Below, in pieces: positions 1-7,591 of a DNA stretch of 64,000 nt. The notes under the pieces were generated by a model. The model was not told the origin of the DNA. It did no database searches and saw only the letters and a program-made list of their open reading frames with translations. The stretch is from CAITUY01 sp964611575 (GTDB lineage Bacteria > Verrucomicrobiota > Kiritimatiellia > CAIKKV01 > CAITUY01): contig CAZTAJ010000005.1 of the NCBI GenBank assembly GCA_964611575.1, forward strand, positions 1 through 64,000. The letters are read 5' to 3'. Made by a program: the position numbers and the translations under genes. Numbering within the stretch: position 1 is the first letter of the stretch; the number at the start of each line of letters is the position of its first letter.

Positions 1-305
1 TCACCGAGGTGCAGCCGTCGTGGGGCGGCACCCAGTACCGCGGCTACTTCTTCTGCTCGTCCTTCTACATGACGCAGGGCATGTTCCAGATCGGCGGCAC
101 GCTGTGGGAGGATTACTACAACCGCCTGGCGGACCTGCTGCTCGAGCGGCAGGAGAGCGACGGGCATTGGCCGTTCCCCCCGGACAACCTGGACGAGGGC
201 CTGAAGGCGGGGCCCGTGTACTCCACGTCGATGGCCGTGCTGATGCTGTCCCAGGAAAAGCAGTACCTGCCGATCTACCAGCGGCAACGCGCGATTGAGT
301 ACTGA
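1..305 (+). CDS. C-terminal end of a terpenoid-cyclase-fold (alpha/alpha toroid) protein, partial
   Basis: The reading frame is already open at the window edge (the first full codon in this frame is at 3) and ends with TGA at 303-305, so only about 100 residues are seen. They contain a QW-like repeat (QESDGHW) and helices typical of the prenyltransferase/squalene-cyclase alpha-alpha toroid, including GTLWEDYYNRLADLLLERQ. PVC bacteria carry many exported proteins with this fold and no proven cyclase activity, so the fold can be assigned but the reaction cannot. The catalytic DxDD region, if present, would lie upstream of the window. The next gene starts 98 bp downstream on the same strand. Confidence 0.6.
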   Translation, partial: TEVQPSWGGTQYRGYFFCSSFYMTQGMFQIGGTLWEDYYNRLADLLLERQESDGHWPFPPDNLDEGLKAGPVYSTSMAVLMLSQEKQYLPIYQRQRAIEY

Positions 306-403
306 GAGGGGCGGTTACCGGGGTGGAGTAACCAGTTGCTCCCTGGGGATGGATTTTCTATCCTGAGCCCCGATTCCTGAATCCGAAATTCAAAAGGACG
401 GCA

Positions 404-1561
404 ATGCCCTCCACACGCCTTAACACGCCGCTCGAAGCCCTGGAGTATGTCAACACGACCCTGGCCCGTTACCCGGAACGCCAGGTCCTGCCGGTGCGGG
501 ACGCGGCCCGTACCGGTTCGCGCCGCAAGTACTCCGGCCTGTACTTGAACTACCTGTCGTTGCCGGATGATACCGGCGACAAGGTGAATGCCATCGACCT
601 GCCTGCGATCGAAACGCCGCCCGGTCCGGATGGCGAACTCACGCGGGATATCGCCGGCTTGCTGGAACCGCTGAAGATGCTGAATCCGGTGACGCTTGTG
701 ATGGGCCTGGGGAAGGGGACGGGGACCCTCGTGTCTTGCTTCGGCACGCCGTTGGTGGCCGAACTGGGGCATACGCCCGCCTACACCCTCTCGCTTGAGG
801 AGGCGCTGAAACGCCCTGCGCCGGAGGCGCAGACCGCGGGGCTCATGCCCGAGATGCGGGCGCGGATCGAGTTCATCAAAAGCCGGCTGCCCGCCGGGAA
901 AGGCCTGTGTATCGGCCTGCCGGACATGCAGGGACCGTTCAATCTGGCGCATGCCGTGCTTGGCGAGGATGCGCTGATCGGGCCTTATACCAGTCCCGAC
1001 CTGTATCATGAGTTCATGGTGCGCATGGCCGACTTCTGGGCGGACGCCTGGCGCACGCTGCGGCAGTGGATCGGCCCGGAATGGCTCGCGCCGGAACCCG
1101 CGAGGCGCGTTCACATCGCCCAATGCTCGGTCAACCTGGTCGCGCCTGAATTCTATCGCGAGTTCATCCTGCCCTATGACCTGCGGGCCTTGCAGGCGCT
1201 GGCCATGCCGCTGTCCATCCATCCTTGCAGCGGGCCGCACGTGTTCCATGAGACCCTGGAGCGGCTGCCCAATGTGGTCGAGACCGAAGCCGGGGCCATC
1301 GACAAGACGGCGGCGGGTTCGATCAAGGTGGACGACGCCCTGCGCCAGATCGGGAGTCGGCCGATCACGCTGCATATCGGCCAGGAACTGCCCGCCGGTT
1401 CGGAATACGAATTCATCCGGCGCGATTTCGACCGGTACGCCGACCACCCGCGCCTGACCTTCGGGTATACCGGCATGCACTGGCGCATCCGCGACCGCGC
1501 CCGTATTCACGCCATGCATCGCAAACTCGACGAGTATTGGGCCGACCGTTACGGAGCATAA
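404..1561 (+). CDS. Uroporphyrinogen decarboxylase-like (URO-D superfamily) protein
   Basis: This 385-residue protein has the length and layout of the URO-D superfamily, which covers heme-pathway HemE and corrinoid methyltransferases of the MtaA/CmuA type. In this family a TIM barrel carries substrate at its C-terminal face. Family-like segments are PDMQGPFNLAHAVLG near residue 170 and SIHPCSGPHVFHETLE near 270, where His and Cys lie close together as in zinc-binding methyltransferase relatives. The catabolic neighbourhood and sequence divergence argue against HemE; PVC bacteria have many such paralogues, probably demethylases or decarboxylases. AAAGGA lies about 7 nt before the ATG at 404. 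It formed a coupled pair with the FAD oxidoreductase at 1756 until a mobile element entered just after its stop codon. Confidence 0.75.
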   Translation: MPSTRLNTPLEALEYVNTTLARYPERQVLPVRDAARTGSRRKYSGLYLNYLSLPDDTGDKVNAIDLPAIETPPGPDGELTRDIAGLLEPLKMLNPVTLVMGLGKGTGTLVSCFGTPLVAELGHTPAYTLSLEEALKRPAPEAQTAGLMPEMRARIEFIKSRLPAGKGLCIGLPDMQGPFNLAHAVLGEDALIGPYTSPDLYHEFMVRMADFWADAWRTLRQWIGPEWLAPEPARRVHIAQCSVNLVAPEFYREFILPYDLRALQALAMPLSIHPCSGPHVFHETLERLPNVVETEAGAIDKTAAGSIKVDDALRQIGSRPITLHIGQELPAGSEYEFIRRDFDRYADHPRLTFGYTGMHWRIRDRARIHAMHRKLDEYWADRYGA

Positions 1562-1563
1562 GT

Positions 1564-1745
1564 CACTGGCGTCCCAGAGGGACGCCGAGGCTGAAGCATT
1601 TTAGACTGTAGGCTGTAGGTCAATGCAACAAACACGGAAACGATGAATCGTAAATGCCTTTAAGCGAAACTGAGCCACAAGTATTGGATTTCCTACAGTC
1701 TACAGCCTACAGCCTACAGTCTTGGCGTCCTATGGGACGCCACCG
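1564..1745 (+). mobile_element. MITE-like element, copy A (182 bp)
   Basis: Both ends are hairpin-forming terminal inverted repeats built on TGGCGTCCCA and GGACGCC (about 1566-1586 and 1722-1742). Subterminal CTGTAGGCTGTAGG (about 1604-1619) faces CCTACAGTCTACAGCC near 1692-1707. Imperfect 9-bp direct repeats flank it: AGCATAAGT at 1555-1563 and AGTATAAAT at 1746-1754. The full length aligns with the reverse complement of copy B (25220-25392), including shared internal GATGAATCGTAAATGCC and CTGAGCCACAA. It has no coding capacity, so it is non-autonomous. A 9-bp duplication suits a DDE transposase (IS4- or IS5-type families, for example); no such gene is in the window. Confidence 0.8.
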
Positions 1746-1755
1746 AGTATAAATC

Positions 1756-4641
1756 ATGAAGTCTACACTGCAGTTGCCGGTATGGCGTGAGGTCGATGTT
1801 CTGGTGGTGGGCGCTTCAGCCGGCGCCGTGGCGGCGGCGCTGGAGATTCGCGCGCGGGGTCGCACGGCGTTGGCGGTGAGCGACCTCAGCTATTTCGGCG
1901 AGGAGTCGGCGGGCACCTTGAACCTCTGGCCGTCCGGCCTGGACCGGACCGATGCGCTCGTGGGCGCCATGTTTCCCGGCGCGGCCGCGGAACCCTCGCG
2001 ACCGGCCGCGGTGAAGCGCGCGCTGGAGTCGGCGCTGGTCCGTGCCTCCGTGCCGTTTCTCTATCTGGCGCGCCCGGTCGCGTTGTTGCGCAACGAGGCG
2101 GGCGGGTTGATCGGGGCCATCATCGCGGCCCGCACCTCGCTCTTTGTTGTGCGGTGCACGGCCATTGTGGATGCGACCCGCCACGGCGGGATCGCCCGCC
2201 TGGAAGGCGTCGCGCTGAAACCGCGTCCCGATCTGCCGGGGACGCTGTCCTGGACCGTGTTCTCGCGCGGCGCACCCGAGGGATGGGAGGGGCGCGCCGA
2301 AGCGTTGGGTCTGGCTTTCCCGCAGGGGCTGGCGGAGGGCGAAACCACGGTGGACGCCTACCGGTTGCGCCTGGACCGCGCCGCGTGCGGTAACGATCCT
2401 GTGACCTGGGAACACCGCGTCCGGGCGTCGCTGGTGGCGGCGAACGTGAGGGTTACGGCCGATGTCGTGGTCGACGTTCCGGCCGGGATGTGCGCCGCCT
2501 CGACGTCGTTGTCGGATGACCCGGCAGCGCTGGGGGACCCCGCGTTCGCCGCAGCGCCGGGCCTTTTCCTCCTGAACGGACTGCTGCCGCTTACCTCCCA
2601 TGGGGTGGGGGCGCTGGAGCGCAGCGATGCCCTGGTCGCGCTGGGGCGGCGCGTTGGTGTGTTGGCTGCCGCCTCGGCTCGCAGCGGCCAGGCGAAGGCC
2701 CGTGGGCCGGTGCAGGCGCTTACCGGCGGCGACGTGGGCGGGGATTTCCGGTTTGCGCCCGCTTTCCTGCGCCAGGATGACGGCCTGTTGGATATTTCCC
2801 CACTGGCATTCCCGAGACTGGGACGCTGCGATGTGGTGGTCGCCGGCGGCGGAACTGGGGGCGCGCCGGCAGGCATCGCCGCCGCCCGCGCCGGCGTCAG
2901 CACCGTGGTGCTTGAAGTGCAGCACGGGCTGGGCGGCGTCGGCACGACCGGATTGATCGCCGCCTACTGGTACGGCAATCGCGTGGGATTCACCGCGGAA
3001 CTTGACGCTGAAGTCCGGCGCATCGAGCCGGCGGACTGGATCCGGAACGGCGACATGTGGCGGCCGGAGGTCAAGGCCGGCGTCTATCATCGCTGGTTGC
3101 GGGACGCCGGCGGCGCGGCCTGGCTGGGGAGTTACACCTGCGGTGTGCGGTTGTCCGGCCGGCAGGTGGATGGCGTGCTGGTGTCCACCCCGTTCGGGTG
3201 CGGACTGCTGGAAACCGGCTGCGTGGTGGATGCGACCGGCAATGCCGATATCGCGGCGGCGGCGGGGGCCCCATGCCGGGTGATGGGCGCCGATCATCTG
3301 GCCACGCAGGGAACGGGCCTGTCTCCGCGGGTCCGCCCCGACTTGCGGTGCAGCAGCAATTCCGACTGGACGTTTGTGGATGAAACGGACCCGGAGGGCA
3401 TCACCGCCGCCTTCGTCCAGGCGCGGGCAAAGTTCACCGAGGCGTTCGATACCTCCCTGATGGTGAACTCGCGCGAGCGCCGGCAGATCGTCGGCGAGCT
3501 TGAGGTTTCGCCGCTCGATATCCTGGCGCATCGGACCTTTCCCGACACCGTGGTGGTGGCGAGCAGCAACTTCGACACGCACGGGTTCATCGTTCATTCG
3601 GTCTTTATGGTGTCCGAGCCGTCGGGTGACTACTCATCGCTGCAGGCCGAGGTGCCGTTCCGCTGCATGTTGCCGCAGGGGATTGACGGCGTGGTTGTCA
3701 CCGGCCTGGGCATGAGTGCGCATCGCGACGCACTGCCGGTCCTCCGGATGCAGGCGGATGTGCAGAACCAGGGCTATGCCGCCGGAGTGGCGGCCGCCTG
3801 GAGTTCCAAGGGTTCCCGGCGACTGCGTGACGTGGATATCCGGAAACTCCAGCATCGCTTGGTTGAGGTCGGCATCCTGACGTCCGAAGTCGTCGGGCGC
3901 GGGGACTCCTTCCCTTTATCCGATCAGTCCATTAAGGACGCGGCGGGTGGCTCCTTGCGGTCACCCTTGCAGGCGGCGATCTGCTTCGCGAATCCGGAAA
4001 AGAGCCGGCCGCTGCTCCGGCGCCGGCTGGAACAGGGCGCGGATGCGGAGGGCCGGGTCGATGCCGCGCTGATTTTGGGGCTGATGGGTTTTCTCGAGGC
4101 GGCGCCTGTTCTGGCGGAAGCGGTAAGCGGTTGCGCCTGGGATGACGGCTGGAATTTCACGGGCATGGGGCAGAACGGTCCCAGCATGAGTCGCCTGGAT
4201 GCATTGGTGCTGGCGTTGGCCCGCACGAGTGATGCCCTGGCCATCGCGCCCATCGAAAAGAAGATCCGGGACCTGGACGAGCACTCGGCCTTCTCCCATT
4301 GCCGGTTCGTGGCCATTGCCGTGGCGCTGCTGCGCGATCCCCGGCTCACGCGGGCATTGGCCGCGCTGGCGCGTCGGCCCGGCATCCGGGGGCATGCGCT
4401 GTGCGCACTGGGCGACATGATGGCCCAGGCCAATAACGACCCGGTCGAGACCGCCGCCCGCAACGTCTCGCTGCGGGAGTTGTATCTGGCGCGCGGGCTC
4501 CACCTGGCGGGCGATGACGAGGGGCTCGGGCGTTCGATGCTGGAGGCCTACACCCACGATCTGCGCGGCCACTATGCGCGCTTCGCCCGCGCGGTACTGG
4601 AGCAGGCCATGACCGATGACGTGCGGATGGCGTTGACGTAG
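1756..4641 (+). CDS. FAD-dependent oxidoreductase with two Rossmann segments and a helical C-terminal region
   Basis: The 961-residue protein has an FAD-binding-like segment near residues 14-40 (VLVVGASAGAVAAALEI) and a second, better dinucleotide motif near 357-390 (CDVVVAGGGTGGAPAGIAAA), followed by GLGGVGTTGLIAAYWYGN as in the FAD_oxidored (PF12831-type) family. From about residue 730 on, helical segments look HEAT-like (for example RVDAALILGLMGFLEAAPVL). Related PVC proteins are abundant and mostly uncharacterised, so the substrate is unknown. There is no Shine-Dalgarno sequence before the ATG because MITE copy A sits 10 bp upstream. The neighbouring URO-D-like gene suggests a shared catabolic role. 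Confidence 0.7.
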   Translation: MKSTLQLPVWREVDVLVVGASAGAVAAALEIRARGRTALAVSDLSYFGEESAGTLNLWPSGLDRTDALVGAMFPGAAAEPSRPAAVKRALESALVRASVPFLYLARPVALLRNEAGGLIGAIIAARTSLFVVRCTAIVDATRHGGIARLEGVALKPRPDLPGTLSWTVFSRGAPEGWEGRAEALGLAFPQGLAEGETTVDAYRLRLDRAACGNDPVTWEHRVRASLVAANVRVTADVVVDVPAGMCAASTSLSDDPAALGDPAFAAAPGLFLLNGLLPLTSHGVGALERSDALVALGRRVGVLAAASARSGQAKARGPVQALTGGDVGGDFRFAPAFLRQDDGLLDISPLAFPRLGRCDVVVAGGGTGGAPAGIAAARAGVSTVVLEVQHGLGGVGTTGLIAAYWYGNRVGFTAELDAEVRRIEPADWIRNGDMWRPEVKAGVYHRWLRDAGGAAWLGSYTCGVRLSGRQVDGVLVSTPFGCGLLETGCVVDATGNADIAAAAGAPCRVMGADHLATQGTGLSPRVRPDLRCSSNSDWTFVDETDPEGITAAFVQARAKFTEAFDTSLMVNSRERRQIVGELEVSPLDILAHRTFPDTVVVASSNFDTHGFIVHSVFMVSEPSGDYSSLQAEVPFRCMLPQGIDGVVVTGLGMSAHRDALPVLRMQADVQNQGYAAGVAAAWSSKGSRRLRDVDIRKLQHRLVEVGILTSEVVGRGDSFPLSDQSIKDAAGGSLRSPLQAAICFANPEKSRPLLRRRLEQGADAEGRVDAALILGLMGFLEAAPVLAEAVSGCAWDDGWNFTGMGQNGPSMSRLDALVLALARTSDALAIAPIEKKIRDLDEHSAFSHCRFVAIAVALLRDPRLTRALAALARRPGIRGHALCALGDMMAQANNDPVETAARNVSLRELYLARGLHLAGDDEGLGRSMLEAYTHDLRGHYARFARAVLEQAMTDDVRMALT

Positions 4642-4748
4642 TCCTGAAATGTGAAAGCCTCACGCCGCGCACCCATGCCACCGGGAGTGGGATCGTTTTG
4701 ATCAGCGCCTTCACTGGTGTCCGGCGGGGCGGATTGGCTTTGAAGGAC

Positions 4749-4806
4749 TTGGAGGGCGGAGCTTGCGACGCCGGAGGAAGACGGGCTCGCAAGCTCGCCC
4801 CTCCAG
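4749..4806 (-). repeat. Solo inverted copy of the 240-bp-family hairpin core
   Basis: GGAGGGCGGAGCTTGCGACG (from 4751) faces CGGGCTCGCAAGCTCGCCCC, which is the reverse orientation of the hairpin core found in the tandem units at 5415-10239. The loop is short (about 15 nt) and differs from the array units. No leader or tail of the 240-bp unit accompanies it. Confidence 0.75.
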
Positions 4807-4834
4807 GTAGGAATTGGGCCGCCGTCGAATCCTT

Positions 4835-4949
4835 GGGCGAGCGTCCTCGCGGGCCGTGTTTTTCAATGGGCTGCTAGACAGATTCCGCCCTCAACGCGGG
4901 CGGCTACAGTTCTCAAATGGAGCGTTTGTACTCTGTAGCCGCGGGCGCT
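4835..4949. repeat. Two intergenic hairpin-type repeats before the HD gene
   Basis: Positions 4835-4875 (GGGCGAGCGTCCTCGCGGGC followed by GTGTTTTTCAATGGGCTGC) match, in reverse complement and nearly base for base, the left part of the element at 14431-14472. It is therefore a dispersed repeat. Next to it, GCGGGCGGCTACAG (about 4896-4909) faces CTGTAGCCGCGGGCG (about 4935-4949), an imperfect hairpin. The upstream in-frame ATG at 4917 falls inside this hairpin, which argues for the later start (4980) of the HD gene. Confidence 0.6.
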
Positions 4950-4979
4950 GACCGCGGGAGACGTCTGGAGTGCGGGAGC

Positions 4980-5384
4980 ATGAAATACCTTCGCGGCAGA
5001 TTGACCCGGTTGCTGACTGAGTACTTCGGCGACGATGACCGCCGGATTGAACACGCCCTGCGCGTCTTGCATCATGCCGAGAGTCTGATGGAGACCCATC
5101 CTGAATGTGACGCGGAGATTGTGATCGCCTCCGCCCTCCTGCATGACATCGGCATCAAGGTGTCGGAAGAGAAGCACGGCTACAACGACGGCAGGACCCA
5201 GGAGGAATACGGCCCACCCATTGCGACCGAGATCCTCCGGTCCATCGGATTCCCCGCAGAGAAAGTGGAGATCGTGGGGGACATCATCGGAAACCACCAC
5301 TCCCCATCGCGTCACGATTACGCGGAACTGGCCCTCTTGAAGGAGGCTGACCGAATTGTGAACCGCATCGAGGAAGGCCAGTAG
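4980..5384 (+). CDS. HD-domain phosphohydrolase-like protein
   Basis: A 134-residue protein with the metal-binding HD signature: an early His (HALRVLHHAE), the HD dyad in SALLHDIGI, a later HH pair in GDIIGNHHSP, and Asp in LKEADRI. Stand-alone HD proteins of this size hydrolyse nucleotides or phosphate esters; the substrate cannot be read from sequence. The ATG at 4980 follows GGAGTGCGGGAGC and is preferred over the in-frame ATG at 4917, which lies inside an intergenic hairpin repeat. It is the last ordinary gene before the 240-bp repeat array and has no operon partner. Confidence 0.75.
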   Translation: MKYLRGRLTRLLTEYFGDDDRRIEHALRVLHHAESLMETHPECDAEIVIASALLHDIGIKVSEEKHGYNDGRTQEEYGPPIATEILRSIGFPAEKVEIVGDIIGNHHSPSRHDYAELALLKEADRIVNRIEEGQ

Positions 5385-5414
5385 AAGCGACGGGCGTGCT
5401 ACTGTCAGCGTCTT

Positions 5415-5805
5415 CATGGGGGTAGATTCTGGAGGCGTATGTCTGGCTGGAGGGGCGAGCTTGCGAGCCCGCGGTCTCAGCCTTGCGCCTGAGAGGTTCG
5501 GCGGCGTCGCAAGCTCCGCCCTCCACGGCTTTCAGGCCGGTTATTTTCCTGACACGGTCGATTGCGGGGTCTGACCATTAAGTGACTCAGGGAAAATGCG
5601 ATGCACGGTTAAGAGGGGGGCGGAAAAGGTTGCGCGTGTCTTGGTGTGAAAAAGGAATGGGTTAGATTCCTGGAAGAGTATTGTTTGTTGGAGGGGCGAG
5701 CTTGCGAGCCCGCCGTCTCAGTCTTGCACCTGAGAGGTTCGGCGGCGTCGCAAGCTCCGCCCTCCAAGGCTCTCAGACAGGTCACCTACCTGACACGCTC
5801 GGCTG
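5415..5805 (+). repeat. 240-bp hairpin repeat array, block 1 (units U1 and U2)
   Basis: U1 spans about 5415-5578 (leader truncated) and U2 about 5579-5805; their hairpin cores are 241 bp apart. Each unit has a leader (a TAAGTG...CTCAGG start, then GATGCACGG, GGTTAGATTC and GGAGGCGTAT), a core whose arms are GGAGGGGCGAGCTTGCGAGC and GTCGCAAGCTCCGCCCTCC, and a tail starting GGCTTTCAG and including TTCCTGACAC. The tail of U2 stops at about GACACGCTCG, where the nucleotidyltransferase cassette begins. No coding function is proposed. Confidence 0.85.
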
Positions 5806-6050
5806 GTCGGTGGATCCTGAGGGAGACCGTGACGGCCGCTTACCGTTGATTTCGTGCCGGAAAAGCGCCTGTAACGCCCCAATCAAGGGGTCAAAGAGTG
5901 GCAACAGATTGACGTCCAGAGGGTTGCTGTGGTCCGACCCGAATGCGTTTCTTGACCATCGGCGCTGCCGCGCCTCAGCCAGAGGCCGGGTGTTGTACGG
6001 GCTGAAAACCACGCTTGCAGTCACGGTTGAGGCATGGAATAGTACCAATA
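5806..6050. other. No gene seen; 5' part of cassette 1
   Basis: Unique sequence between the interrupted tail of repeat U2 and the operator-like repeats at 6051-6083. No open frame has a convincing start and ribosome-binding site, and no recognisable family appears in any frame. It is probably leader DNA for the downstream two-gene module. Confidence 0.5.
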
Positions 6051-6083
6051 GTGGTGGTTATATCACCACGTATGATGGTGATA
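6051..6083 (+). promoter_or_regulatory. Operator-like alternating half-sites upstream of the winged-helix gene
   Basis: GTGGTG (6051-6056), CACCAC (6064-6069) and TGGTG (6076-6080) alternate in orientation with about 7-nt spacers. The best dyad is TATCACCA-N7-TGGTGATA (6061-6083), a perfect 8-bp inverted repeat with a -10-like TATGAT (6071-6076) in its spacer. It lies 40 bp before the winged-helix gene, as expected of an autoregulatory operator. The site is seen; regulation by the neighbouring protein is inferred. Confidence 0.55.
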
Positions 6084-6122
6084 CAGTCAGTCCTGTTGGT
6101 GGCAGAAATCGTGAGGTGTGCC

Positions 6123-6452
6123 ATGTTGGAACCGCTACTCGGATCGACAAACGCAGAGAGATGCTTGGTGTTCATTCTCGCTCGCGAAGAGGGGTACGCG
6201 AGCGAGATCGCCAAGTTCTTTGACACGGACCTTTACGGCATACAGAAGCAACTGGACAGGTTGGAGACCGGCGGTGTTCTCGCCAGTTACACGGCCGGCA
6301 GAACCAGGTTATATCGCTTCAATCCCCGGTACTCCTTCCTGCGGGAACTGAGCGCCCTGCTTGGCAAAGCGTTGGGATTTTATCCCCCTGACGAACAGGA
6401 GCGCCTATGCATCGTGCGCAGACGACCCCGGCGAAGGGGAAAACCGTTGTGA
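6123..6452 (+). CDS. Winged-helix DNA-binding protein partnered with a nucleotidyltransferase
   Basis: This 109-residue protein reads as an ArsR/MarR-like winged helix: ASEIAKFFDTDLYGIQKQLD gives the helix-turn-helix, and RLETGGVLASYTAGRTRLYR gives the recognition-helix end and beta wing. The ATG at 6123 follows GTGAGG; longer in-frame starts back to 6015 would run through the operator repeats. The 3' end overlaps the nucleotidyltransferase gene by 46 bp, so the two are probably translationally coupled. Paired winged-helix/NTase genes are known in toxin-antitoxin-like modules. Here the wHTH would be the DNA-binding repressor acting at 6051-6083, which is an inference. Confidence 0.65.
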   Translation: MLEPLLGSTNAERCLVFILAREEGYASEIAKFFDTDLYGIQKQLDRLETGGVLASYTAGRTRLYRFNPRYSFLRELSALLGKALGFYPPDEQERLCIVRRRPRRRGKPL

Positions 6453-7030
6453 AGTCCATTTCACGTATGTCCCGGCTGGAACTTGCCGCCTTTATCGCGG
6501 CGGAGTTCCGGCGTCGCAAGATCAATGTCGTGCTTTCCGGCGGCTCCTGCGTGTCCATCTACAGCTCGGAAAAATACGTCTCCATGGATCTCGACTTTGT
6601 AAATGCGGGATTCGCGAAGCGGGGCGTCATCCGGGAGACCATGCAGTCGCTGGGGTTCAACGAGGAAAAGCGATACTTTCGTCACCCGGACACGACCTTG
6701 CTCATCGAGTTTCCTCCAGGCCCTCTTGGGGTTGGCGAAGAGCCAGTAAAACAGATCGATGAGATCACTACGGACACCGGGGTCGTCAGGATCCTTTCGA
6801 CTACTGACTGCGTGAAGGATCGACTCGCGTGGTATTATCACGACAATGACACGGAATGTCTTGAACAGGCGGTTCTTGTGGCCGCGAGACATGATGTGGA
6901 CCTGGATGAGGTCGCACGATGGTCGAAAGCGGAAGGCTATCGCGAAGCGTTTGGCGCCATCAAACACAGACTCAAGCGAAAGACCCCGAGAGGGAAGCAC
7001 GGAGGATTGATTGGGGTTGGACCTCGCTAA
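6407..7030 (+). CDS. Nucleotidyltransferase-superfamily protein (toxin-antitoxin/abortive-infection-like)
   Basis: This 207-residue protein has the Pol-beta-type NTase signature GGS (residues 45-47) followed by SMDLDF with Asp61 and Asp63, resembling AbiEii-like and other small NTases rather than a housekeeping enzyme. A third acidic position may be in LLIEFPPG (residue about 103). AGGAG lies 6 nt before the ATG at 6407, inside the end of the wHTH gene. The last residues (GLIGVGPR) and the TAA stop lie in DNA homologous to the tail of the 240-bp repeat, so the C-terminus was set by the repeat junction. By eye the gene is less GC-rich than its neighbours, consistent with transfer. The target of nucleotidylation is unknown. 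Confidence 0.65.
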   Translation: MHRAQTTPAKGKTVVKSISRMSRLELAAFIAAEFRRRKINVVLSGGSCVSIYSSEKYVSMDLDFVNAGFAKRGVIRETMQSLGFNEEKRYFRHPDTTLLIEFPPGPLGVGEEPVKQIDEITTDTGVVRILSTTDCVKDRLAWYYHDNDTECLEQAVLVAARHDVDLDEVARWSKAEGYREAFGAIKHRLKRKTPRGKHGGLIGVGPR

Positions 7031-7437
7031 GTGGGCATGGAGAATGTGATGCGCGGATAAGGGAGGGGCGAAAAGGGGTCTAGCGGCTGTGCGTTTTCAT
7101 CGGGTTAGATTTCTGGAGGCGTATTTCTTGCTGGAGGGGCGAGCTTGCGAGCCCGCCGTCGCAGCCTCGCGCCTGACGGGTCCGGCGGCGTCGCAAGCTC
7201 CGCCCTCCAAGGCTTTCAGACAGGTCACCTTCCTGATACTCGATTGGGGTCGGACTACGTTAAGTGTCTCAGGTCAGTGTGAGGTACGGTGAAAGACGTG
7301 GTGAAGAGGGGCTTGGTGGCTCTCTTGGGGTGCAAAAGGCAGGGGTTGGATATTCGGAGACGTATGTCCTGTTGGAGGGGCGAGCTGGCGAGCCCGCTGT
7401 CTCAGCCTCGCGCCTGACGGTGCCGGCGGGCGTCGCC
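7005..7437 (+). repeat. 240-bp hairpin repeat array, block 2 (tail remnant, units U3 and U4)
   Basis: Positions 7005-7027 (GATTGATTGGGGTTGG and following) match the tail end of a unit and complete the tail interrupted after U2. U3 spans 7028-7260 with an intact hairpin. U4 spans 7261-7437 but breaks off after GCCTGACGG, so it has lost its right arm and tail. The leader of U4 (7261-7380) is about 94% identical to that of U5 (9541-9660) by direct comparison (7 differences in about 120 positions), although the second cassette lies between them. Confidence 0.85.
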
Positions 7438-7591
7438 GTTGAGCACGCGTACCGAACGATTCCGGCGTTTCGTGCCACTAACTCATCAGAACCCAGGAGG
7501 CCCGGGAGATCCCGGCGGGGATAAGAGTAGAAACGAAACCAAGCAAACTCATGGACGTAGATCGAATATGAAGAAGAATAGGAGAATCACG

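Noticed and set aside
275..1519. Long minus-strand frame over the URO-D-like gene, and similar long antisense frames elsewhere (1816-3597, 18146-20326, 50042-52255)
   Set aside because: They are Arg/His/Pro-rich shadows typical of high-GC coding DNA and have no recognisable domains.
404..1561. HemE for heme synthesis
   Set aside because: The gene sits with catabolic oxidoreductases, no other heme genes are near, and the sequence looks like the divergent methyltransferase/paralogue branch of the superfamily.
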